64,000 nt of DNA. Source: an uncultured Lachnospiraceae bacterium. GTDB lineage: Bacteria; Bacillota; Clostridia; Lachnospirales; Lachnospiraceae. The DNA is taken from assembly GCA_946566685.1 (NCBI GenBank), contig CAMNXA010000008.1, forward strand, positions 1 to 64,000. The letters are read 5' to 3'. The notes below the pieces were generated by a model that worked only from the letters and a program-made list of their open reading frames with translations, did no database searches and was not told the DNA's origin. Both the position numbers and the translations under genes were made by a program. Below, in pieces: positions 17,701 through 23,760 of the stretch. Position 1 is the stretch's first letter. Each line of letters begins with the position of its first letter.

Positions 17701-18162
17701 GATCTGAAATCAGCGCTTCTGGCGGCAGCGAATCTGATTGACCGGGAGGAAGAGGTGGCCGAATGGACACTGGCTGATTTTGAAGGCAAGCGGGTGCTGT
17801 TAGTAGAGGATAATGAACTAAACAGAGAGATTGCCCAGGCGATTCTGGAGGAGACAGGATTTGTTGTGGAGTCAGCGCCGGATGGAACAGATGCGGTCGA
17901 TATGATGAAGCGGGCGGAAGAATATTATTATGATGTCATCCTGATGGATGTACAGATGCCGGTCATGAACGGGTATGAGGCGACCAGGGAGATCCGGGCA
18001 CTGCACAGGGAGGATGTGAAGACACTTCCGATCATTGCCATGACGGCCAATGCCATGGACGAGGATAAGGAGACCGCATTAAAGAGCGGCATGAATGCGC
18101 ATCTGGCTAAGCCGATCAGTGTAGATTTGTTTATAGCCACATTGGGCAGGTTCCTGAAATAA
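14764..18162 (+). CDS. Membrane hybrid sensor histidine kinase with two receiver domains
   Basis: 1,132 residues from ATG 14764 (GGAGGG 6-8 bases upstream; an earlier TTG at 14743 lacks a site). Order: membrane helix (about 10-28), extracellular double-Cache-like sensor (about 35-275), second membrane helix (about 283-302), PAS-like regions (about 330-600), HisKA with phospho-acceptor His631 in SNMSHDIRTPMNAIIGF, HATPase_c (to about 855; note GTGLGMAITKNI), receiver 1 (Asp923 in FIIDWQMPET) and receiver 2 (Asp1062 in ILMDVQMPVMNGYEA). Both receivers keep the acidic pair, Thr and Lys, so both may be phosphorylated. There is no DNA-binding output domain and no adjacent response regulator or Hpt gene, so the output path is unknown. 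Confidence 0.92.
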   Translation: MKRSKKSLWNITYLMFLLVAIIILFYWYSAQNDKRIESQNRTYATDAARQTGNRIGDEFRNALNRVSTYAYFLGEGLSEPVVTAQMLQDMVENSLFDAFRFASADGAYLVADGSTTDVSDREYFINGMKGESGIFATTGSRVTGEAVVSFYAPVYYHGEIIGVLLGVYSANEYLQHLLTTSYFGDAADVFLCLEDGTSIASSQGKEYSGNLMDEILASAVLEESQYGQVQDIFSQGGEQTFVCKENDETDNICVINLPDNEFVLVQAFPRSVTQRMLDRANRTGIMLEILLIGTFVLYIIALMVRTRKEKKLLARENQEMSYVIGGISTLFARFVMIDLETNQYQYLAGTSPERDDIGRSGEYNAFINYLCSFLTEEEHRQELAENLASEAIISELGADDMDVRYEYQVQRNGQPEWEHMNVICLERKEGRASKILFIRQNITEVKEKELLIQAKMAIANRKERQYRIAIVSNSICTYEFNLTKDRVENDIVRIKPDGSKQSLLEVVGLETPCRATEWFKKAEEFVAQESMEEYKAILNLEYLKDSFEQGNLEVNVEYWLTDAHEERYCVRQSFIMTTDDETGDILAMVVTKDITEQVRQQKEQTLALKEALMQAQHANNAKTTFLSNMSHDIRTPMNAIIGFTTIAVSHIDNKEQVKDCLQKVLASSNHLLSLINDILDMSRIESGKIQIKEQECNISEMMHNLVNIVQPQVKAKQLELFIDTFDVTNEDIIADSLKMNQVFVNLMSNAVKYTPAGGIISFRIMQKTTFRRGYGDYIFTLKDNGIGMEPEFVKHIFEPFEREASATQSGIQGTGLGMAITKNIIDMMGGKITVNSEKGKGSEFIVELSLKLQDVEKNAEQIKELEGFRALVVDDDFNTCDSVSRMLSQIGLRAEWTTSGREAIYRAKKAHDEGDSYHTFIIDWQMPETSGIETARRIRNVIGNEAPIIILTAYDWTDIEEEAKSAGVTAFCAKPLFMSDLKSALLAAANLIDREEEVAEWTLADFEGKRVLLVEDNELNREIAQAILEETGFVVESAPDGTDAVDMMKRAEEYYYDVILMDVQMPVMNGYEATREIRALHREDVKTLPIIAMTANAMDEDKETALKSGMNAHLAKPISVDLFIATLGRFLK

Positions 18163-18273
18163 AGTTTATTGCCCGGGTAAGGTTGCGCAGGGGATTCCTT
18201 CCCTGTTATTCCCAGAAAATCTTTGTGAAAGATACTATACAAGGAAACGTGGATGTGGTATAGTTGTTAAGGA

Positions 18274-18302
18274 TTGTTACAAAACGTAACATTTTGTAAT
18301 AT
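18274..18302 (+). promoter_or_regulatory. Promoter of the GH25 gene overlapping an inverted repeat
   Basis: TTGTTA (18274-18279) and TAATAT (18297-18302) are 17 bases apart. The spacer holds a perfect 8-bp inverted repeat, TTACAAAA-N7-TTTTGTAA (18277-18299), positioned like a repressor operator. It could also be a weak hairpin ending the kinase transcript. Confidence 0.6.
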
Positions 18303-18437
18303 TTGGCAGATGGGTTCTGTAAAATATGCGAACAATCCATACGAAAGAGAGCACTGGAATACACGGAAGGAGGAATATCTGCGGTAAGCGGAAGAACCAT
18401 GCAAGGGTCAGATGTGGACAGCGGATATAAAATACAA

Positions 18438-19658
18438 ATGATAAAGTTTTCAGAGAACAAAAGACGCAGGATTTACAGACGGATAAAGACAGCTGCCGCA
18501 CTTTGCATGGCAGGTATGATGCTTTTTACACCCGCCATCAAGGTGCAGGCTGTGGGAGCCGGCAGTTCTATCGCAAGAGGAATCGATGTGTCCAAGCACA
18601 ATCTGGCAATCGACTGGAGCAAGGTGCCGTCATCAGGCGTATCCTTTGTGTTTATCAAAGCAGGCAGTCTCAATCTGGGACTGGACCCCTATTTTGATGC
18701 AAATATGCGCGGTGCCAATGCGGCCGGGCTTAAAACCGGTGTTTATCTGTATTCGTATGCGACTACGCCGGAGATGGCATTGACGGAAGCCATGTTTCTG
18801 CTTCAGTGGATGAGCAATTATACCGTGAATTATCCAGTGGTGTATGACATAGAGGATGCCTGTCATAAGAACCTTTCGACAGCACAGCTGCAGGAGATCA
18901 TCAATGTGTTCTGTACGGCCATAGAGTCCCAGGGCTATTATCCGGTGGTGTATTCCAACAAGAATATGTTCCAGACAAAGATTGGCAATGTGGCTTATGA
19001 TAAGTGGGTAGCCCAGTATGCGGACGAGTTACAGTACGATGGTGCGGCTTTCTGGCAGAATACTTCCCATGGCAGTGTGGCAGGAATCCCCACCAGGGTT
19101 GATATGAATTACCAGTTTAAGGATTATTCCTCCATTATTATTCCGGAAGGATTTGCACAGCGGGGAGATACGACAGTATTTTATTCCAATTACAGGATGC
19201 AGAGAGCCTGCTGGGTAAATTGGGAAGATAAGAAATATCATCTGGATGAATTTGGACGCGTGCAGAAAGGCTGTTGGTTTGAGGACGAGACAGGCAGGTA
19301 TTATCTGGCCACCAAGGACGGACATGCACTGCGTGACTGTGTGACGATTGAAGGGCAGGATTACTTCTTTGACCAGAACGGCGTCATGCAGAGAGGTATG
19401 GTGACCATGCCGGACGGTGTAACATATTATTATGATGTGATGACGGGTGCGCTGCAGAGAAATGTGGTCGTGACAGTGGATGGCATCAATTATCAGGTGG
19501 ATCCAAATGGTGTGGCAGCGCCGATCGTTGAGGCGGTTTTGCCGGAGCAGATACCGGGAGCAGAGCAGACAGCAGTACCGGGGACGGAGCAGGCAGCGGT
19601 ACCGGGTCAGGCACCGGCTGCGGCTGATGCGGCGGCACAGCCTGCGGCAGTACAGTAG
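18438..19658 (+). CDS. Secreted GH25 lysozyme with C-terminal wall-binding-like repeats
   Basis: 406 residues from ATG 18438, chosen because a signal peptide then begins MIKFSENKRRRIYRRIKTAA with a hydrophobic core and cleavage near KVQA-VG. The frame is open further upstream (ATG 18399, and a strong AAGGAGG at 18367 with no normal start at the right spacing), so the start is uncertain. The GH25 muramidase domain covers about 45-240: RGIDVSKHN, FVFIKAG, YPVVYDIED with catalytic Asp/Glu, and WVAQYAD. Residues about 250-360 are Trp/Tyr-rich repeats like choline-binding-type modules (YYLATKDGHALRD; YFFDQNGVMQRGM), then a Pro/Ala/Gln-rich tail with 8-residue repeats (AVPGTEQA). It cleaves the N-acetylmuramic acid beta-1,4 bond in peptidoglycan. 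Confidence 0.88.
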   Translation: MIKFSENKRRRIYRRIKTAAALCMAGMMLFTPAIKVQAVGAGSSIARGIDVSKHNLAIDWSKVPSSGVSFVFIKAGSLNLGLDPYFDANMRGANAAGLKTGVYLYSYATTPEMALTEAMFLLQWMSNYTVNYPVVYDIEDACHKNLSTAQLQEIINVFCTAIESQGYYPVVYSNKNMFQTKIGNVAYDKWVAQYADELQYDGAAFWQNTSHGSVAGIPTRVDMNYQFKDYSSIIIPEGFAQRGDTTVFYSNYRMQRACWVNWEDKKYHLDEFGRVQKGCWFEDETGRYYLATKDGHALRDCVTIEGQDYFFDQNGVMQRGMVTMPDGVTYYYDVMTGALQRNVVVTVDGINYQVDPNGVAAPIVEAVLPEQIPGAEQTAVPGTEQAAVPGQAPAAADAAAQPAAVQ

Positions 19659-19695
19659 TATATGATTAACTGGAAACAGATATGGAGAGTACATA

Positions 19696-19736
19696 GACCG
19701 CTATGGGGTGGCATGCCGCCTGCATGGCGGTCTTTT
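19696..19736 (+). terminator. Intrinsic terminator of the GH25 gene
   Basis: A 10-bp stem with one G-U pair (19696-19705 GACCGCTATG with 19723-19732 CATGGCGGTC) encloses a GC-rich inner palindrome GGCATGCC and is followed by TTTT. Confidence 0.8.
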
Positions 19737-19753
19737 GGTTAGAACCATATTTA

Positions 19754-19775
19754 TTGTGAAGCATTTTGTGAAGCA
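19754..19775 (+). repeat. 10-bp direct repeat upstream of the zinc-finger gene
   Basis: TTGTGAAGCA occurs at 19754-19763 and again at 19766-19775, 12 bases apart (about one helix turn), just before the likely promoter of the gene at 19871. It could be a paired activator or repressor site. Confidence 0.5.
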
Positions 19776-19790
19776 ATTCACTTTTTGGCT

Positions 19791-19819
19791 TTTCAAAATC
19801 CACTGAGATGGTATATAAT
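19791..19819 (+). promoter_or_regulatory. Likely sigma-A promoter of the zinc-finger/polA unit
   Basis: A perfect TATAAT (19814-19819) is preceded at 17 bases by TTTCAA or at 16 bases by TTCAAA. The weak -35 box fits a regulated promoter and lies 15 bases after the 10-bp direct repeats. Confidence 0.5.
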
Positions 19820-19870
19820 AACCTATGTATGGGCGCATAGCAAATTGTCTGTAGAAAGACGTGGTATGGT

Positions 19871-20194
19871 ATGAACTGTAAAGAGGCGGAGAAAAAAATA
19901 CCCTCCTTCCTGCAGGATGAACTGGATGGAAGAAATCTGGCTGAGTTTGTAGAGCATATCGATGAATGTCCGGAATGTATGGAGGAACTGTCGATTCAGT
20001 TTCTGGTGGCGGAAGGTATGGAACAGCTGGAAAAGGGAAATAGTTTTAATTTACAGGAAGCGCTTCACTATAAACTTGCTGATGCAGATTATAAGATCAG
20101 GTTAAACCGCGTACTCAGGCGGATTCTGATCTGGCTGGAAGCGGCGGTGGCAGTGGCGATCGTTATCGCGTTGTGTGTGATATTCCGTCTGTAG
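19871..20194 (+). CDS. zf-HC2 anti-sigma-factor-like membrane protein
   Basis: 107 residues. The N-terminus holds a zf-HC2 zinc-binding pattern: Cys3 in MNCKEAEKKIPSFLQDELDG, then HIDECPECMEEL (His and CxxC, near 29-37). The C-terminus is one membrane helix (IWLEAAVAVAIVIALCVIF), so the protein would sit in the membrane with the zinc domain inside, as anti-sigma factors of the ZAS group do. No ECF sigma gene is adjacent, which is unusual for such a protein. The downstream neighbour is polA, 70 bases away, and may be co-transcribed. It could act on an unlinked sigma factor or have another role. Confidence 0.75.
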   Translation: MNCKEAEKKIPSFLQDELDGRNLAEFVEHIDECPECMEELSIQFLVAEGMEQLEKGNSFNLQEALHYKLADADYKIRLNRVLRRILIWLEAAVAVAIVIALCVIFRL

Positions 20195-20264
20195 AGGGAA
20201 GACGGAACTTTCAGTGATTGCAGGCCCTCTTAGAGATTTATTACTTGTAAAAGGGAAAGAATGT

Positions 20265-22997
20265 ATGTCTGAAAAACTTGTATTGATAGATGGACACAGC
20301 ATATTGAACAGGGCTTTTTATGGAGTGCCGGATTTGACTAACAGCCAGGGGCTTCACACCAATGCGGTGTATGGATTCCTGAATATCATGTTTAAGATCC
20401 TGGAGGAGGAGCAGCCGGATTATCTGACAGTGGCTTTTGATGTGCATGCGCCTACCTTCCGACATGAAATCTATAAGGAATATAAGGGCACGAGAAAGCC
20501 CATGCCAGGAGAACTGCATGAGCAGGTGCCGGTGATGAAACAGATGCTTGAGGCCATGGGAATCTGTGTGGTGGAACAGGCAGGACTGGAGGCGGATGAT
20601 ATTCTGGGCACCATTGCCAAACGCGCTGAGAGACAGGGCATGGAAGTTTCTCTGGTATCTGGTGACAGAGATCTTTTGCAGGTGGCTACAGACCACATCA
20701 GGATCAGGATCCCCAAGACCAAGGGCGGCCGCACTGAGGTGGAAGATTATTATGCGAAAGATGTGGAAGCAAAGTATCAGGTGAACCCAATACAGTTTAT
20801 CGATTTAAAAGCGCTGATGGGCGATACCGCTGACAATATTCCCGGGGTACCCAAGGTGGGGGAAAAGACGGCCACGGAACTGATGGTTACGTTTGGTTCA
20901 CTGGAGAATATCTATGTTCATGTGGAGGAAATTACCAAAAAGTCTATTCGGGAATCCCTGATAGCCAACAAAGATCTGGCAGATCTGAGCAAGACACTGG
21001 CAACGATCAATGTGGATGCCGAGATCGCGTATGATTTTGCCAGGGCCAGAGTAGGGGATTTCTATACAAAAGAGGCCTATGTCCTGTGCAAGCAGCTGGA
21101 GTTTAAGAATCTGTTATCCAGATTTGAAAAAGAGGTGGCTGTAACGAACAGCCAGACAGAGTATTTTCAGGAACTGACACAGTTGCAGGAGGTGGAGGCG
21201 CTGTTTGACACCTGTAAGCAGAAGGGCGGGCAGACTGACGGGACACAGGAGATCGGGCTGGCAGTCTTTCTGGATCGAGGCAGACAGCCAGAGAGCCTTT
21301 TGGGAATTGCCCTTGCTCTGGAAGAGAAACAGGTGGTGTTTATTCCCTGTCAGGGGCTTGTGACATATGGATACCTTTGCGGCAAATTAGTTGATCTGAA
21401 CAAGAATGAGTTATGTAAACTAAATGTTTTCGACTGTAAGAATTGTTATGATGTGATAGAGGAGGGCACCCATGAGAGCATGTGGCGTGGGCCTGACGGA
21501 ACGCAGGATGTGCTTGCGCCATTCAGGAAGAAACGTTACATTGATCTGTTGGTGGCAGCTTATCTGTTAAATCCCTTAAAGAGCGATTATGCTTTGGAGG
21601 ATATCGCGAACGAGTACCTGGGGCTTACGATTCCGGATAAAGGACAGGTCTGCGGGAAGGCATCCTATGCGGATACCTATGCGGCTCATTCGAGCGAATT
21701 TATGGAATATGCCTGTTTCCAGGCCTATGTATGCCTGATGGCGGCACCGCTTCTGCGGGAGAAACTTGCGGCCCAGGGAATGGAAGATTTGATGTATGAG
21801 ATTGAGATGCCCCTCACCCGTGTCCTGCATGATATGGAGAGTTACGGTGTACAGGTAAAACCGGACGAGTTGAAGGCTTACGGGGATGCGCTTACTGGCA
21901 GGATCGCAGAATTGGAGCAGGCGATTTATCAGCAGGCGGGCTGTGAGTTTAATATCAATTCTCCCAAACAGCTGGGAGAGATTCTGTTCGAAAAGATGGG
22001 GATTAAGGGCGGCAAGAAGACTAAGACCGGGTATTCTACGGCGGCGGATGTCCTTGAGAAATTGTCGCCGGATTATCCGATTGTGTCAGATATTTTGGAA
22101 TACCGGGGACTGGCCAAATTAAAGTCCACTTATGCGGAGGGGCTGGCGGCCTATATCGATGAAGGAGGAAGGATTCATTCCACTTTCAACCAGACCATTA
22201 CTGCTACCGGCCGGATCAGTTCCACAGAGCCGAATTTGCAGAATATTCCCATGCGCATGGAACTGGGCAGAAGAATCAGGAAAGTATTTGTGCCCGGGGA
22301 GGGATACCTTTTCATGGATGCAGATTATTCTCAGATAGAACTGAGAATACTGGCTCACATGTCTGAGGATGCACAGTTGATCGAGGCTTATCAGATGGAG
22401 GAGGACATCCACCGGATTACAGCATCCAAAGTGTTTCATACACCCTTTGAGGAGGTGACTGACTTACAGAGACGTAATGCCAAGGCGGTTAATTTCGGCA
22501 TCGTTTATGGCATCAGTTCTTTTGGTTTAAGTCAGGATCTGAGCATCTCCAAAAAGGAGGCGGCGGATTATATTGAACAGTATTTTGAGACTTATCCGGG
22601 AGTGAAAAGATTTCTGGATCATATGGTGGAAAAGGCGAAGGAGCAGGGGTATGTGACGACCATGTATGGCCGCAGACGTCCTATTCCGGAACTGTCCTCC
22701 AGCAATTTCATGCAGCGTTCTTTCGGGGAGCGTGTGGCCATGAATTCCCCGATTCAGGGAACGGCGGCGGATATCATGAAGATTGCCATGATCCGGGTGT
22801 GGGAGAACCTGCACAAAGAAAATCTCAAATCCAGATTGATCTTGCAGGTGCATGATGAATTGTTGATTGAGACTTATGCCGGGGAAGAAGAGCAGGTGCG
22901 CCAGATTCTCACGAAACAGATGCAGCAGGCGGCTAATCTTTCCGTGACGCTGGAGATTGATCTGCATACGGGCGATAATTGGTATGAATCAAAGTAA
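20265..22997 (+). CDS. polA: DNA polymerase I
   Basis: 910 residues from ATG 20265 (MSEKLVLIDGHSILNRAF; AAGGGA 8 bases upstream). The 5'-3' nuclease covers about 1-285 (QAGLEADDILGT; SGDRDLLQ; GVPKVGEKTA). The middle domain (about 310-500) has no DxE motif: the stretch around GLAVFLDRGRQPESLLGIAL replaces the catalytic site, so proofreading is predicted absent, as in many Firmicute Pol I. The polymerase domain has motif A DADYSQIELR (from Asp685), motif B RRNAKAVNFGIVYG and motif C QVHDELLIE. It fills gaps and removes RNA primers during replication and repair. The coaE gene follows after a repeat-rich spacer. Confidence 0.96.
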   Translation: MSEKLVLIDGHSILNRAFYGVPDLTNSQGLHTNAVYGFLNIMFKILEEEQPDYLTVAFDVHAPTFRHEIYKEYKGTRKPMPGELHEQVPVMKQMLEAMGICVVEQAGLEADDILGTIAKRAERQGMEVSLVSGDRDLLQVATDHIRIRIPKTKGGRTEVEDYYAKDVEAKYQVNPIQFIDLKALMGDTADNIPGVPKVGEKTATELMVTFGSLENIYVHVEEITKKSIRESLIANKDLADLSKTLATINVDAEIAYDFARARVGDFYTKEAYVLCKQLEFKNLLSRFEKEVAVTNSQTEYFQELTQLQEVEALFDTCKQKGGQTDGTQEIGLAVFLDRGRQPESLLGIALALEEKQVVFIPCQGLVTYGYLCGKLVDLNKNELCKLNVFDCKNCYDVIEEGTHESMWRGPDGTQDVLAPFRKKRYIDLLVAAYLLNPLKSDYALEDIANEYLGLTIPDKGQVCGKASYADTYAAHSSEFMEYACFQAYVCLMAAPLLREKLAAQGMEDLMYEIEMPLTRVLHDMESYGVQVKPDELKAYGDALTGRIAELEQAIYQQAGCEFNINSPKQLGEILFEKMGIKGGKKTKTGYSTAADVLEKLSPDYPIVSDILEYRGLAKLKSTYAEGLAAYIDEGGRIHSTFNQTITATGRISSTEPNLQNIPMRMELGRRIRKVFVPGEGYLFMDADYSQIELRILAHMSEDAQLIEAYQMEEDIHRITASKVFHTPFEEVTDLQRRNAKAVNFGIVYGISSFGLSQDLSISKKEAADYIEQYFETYPGVKRFLDHMVEKAKEQGYVTTMYGRRRPIPELSSSNFMQRSFGERVAMNSPIQGTAADIMKIAMIRVWENLHKENLKSRLILQVHDELLIETYAGEEEQVRQILTKQMQQAANLSVTLEIDLHTGDNWYESK

Positions 22998-23000
22998 ATT

Positions 23001-23115
23001 TGCTTCGCAAATTAACTTTGCGAGGACCGCTTCGCGGCCTCGGTGTTAGTAAGGGATTTGTTTCGCAGACTCGGGATAAGCGGGAGGTTAGCAAAGGACC
23101 GCTTCGCGGCCTCGG
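23001..23115 (+). repeat. REP-like hairpin cluster between polA and coaE
   Basis: The 154-base spacer is filled with short hairpins around TTCGC. AATTTGCTTCGCAAATT (from 22998) comes first. Two identical 21-bp copies follow at 23023-23043 and 23095-23115, with core GGACCGCTTCGCGGCCT, forming GAGG-(A)-CCGC-TTC-GCGG-CCTC. A decayed copy (TTGTTTCGCAGACTCGG) lies between them near 23058. A related copy occurs at 39,408. Confidence 0.75.
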
Positions 23116-23151
23116 GATAGGTTCAGGCTTAGGATAAAGGAATGAAAAGAC

Positions 23152-23760
23152 ATGAAGGTCATAGGTGTTACGGGAGGTGTGGGGGCCGGGAAGTCGGAAG
23201 TGCTTGCCTTCCTGCTGGAGCATTACAACTGCCGTGTTATCATGGCAGACAGGGTGGCCCACCAGCTTGAGGAACCCGGTGGAAAGTGTTTTGAGCCATT
23301 GAAGGTTTTGTTAGGCGCGGATGTTTTGACACCGGAGGGAAAGATTGACAAGCAGAAGATGGCAGCGCGTATTTTTGGAGATGCCGCCATTCTGGAACAG
23401 GTCAATGGGATTGTCCATCCGGCCGTCAAAGCGTATCTTCTGGAGCAGATTGCACAGGAGAGAGTGGCCAGGAAATTTGATTATCTCTTTATAGAGGCGG
23501 CGCTTCTGATCGAGGAAGGTTATACTGGAATCGTGGATGAGATGTGGTATATCCACGCGGATGTGTCGGTCAGGCGCCAGAGATTGAAACAGGCGAGAGG
23601 ATATTCTGATGAAAAGATAGACAGTATCCTGGCAAAGCAGCTTCCGGAGGAGGCATTTTATAAGCATTGCAGGGTAGTGATAGAGAACAGCGGAACGCTT
23701 ATAAGCGTTTATCAACAAATAGAGAAAGAATTGGGGGAATACCAGTGTCAGAAGCAATGA
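23152..23760 (+). CDS. coaE: Dephospho-CoA kinase
   Basis: 202 residues, the normal length. The P-loop GGVGAGKSEV begins at residue 8, followed by MADRVAHQL (the DxxxH substrate motif near 32) and a C-terminal lid with RRQRLKQARGYS. The enzyme phosphorylates the 3'-hydroxyl of dephospho-CoA with ATP in the last step of coenzyme A synthesis. The stop codon overlaps the start region of the FtsA-like gene (GTG at 23745), so the two are translationally coupled. polA and coaE are neighbours in many Firmicutes, which supports both calls. Confidence 0.95.
   Translation: MKVIGVTGGVGAGKSEVLAFLLEHYNCRVIMADRVAHQLEEPGGKCFEPLKVLLGADVLTPEGKIDKQKMAARIFGDAAILEQVNGIVHPAVKAYLLEQIAQERVARKFDYLFIEAALLIEEGYTGIVDEMWYIHADVSVRRQRLKQARGYSDEKIDSILAKQLPEEAFYKHCRVVIENSGTLISVYQQIEKELGEYQCQKQ

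Noticed and set aside
23023-23115. CRISPR array from two identical 21-bp units
   Set aside because: Only two identical copies 72 bases apart with intervening related decay; self-complementary hairpins and no cas genes nearby.
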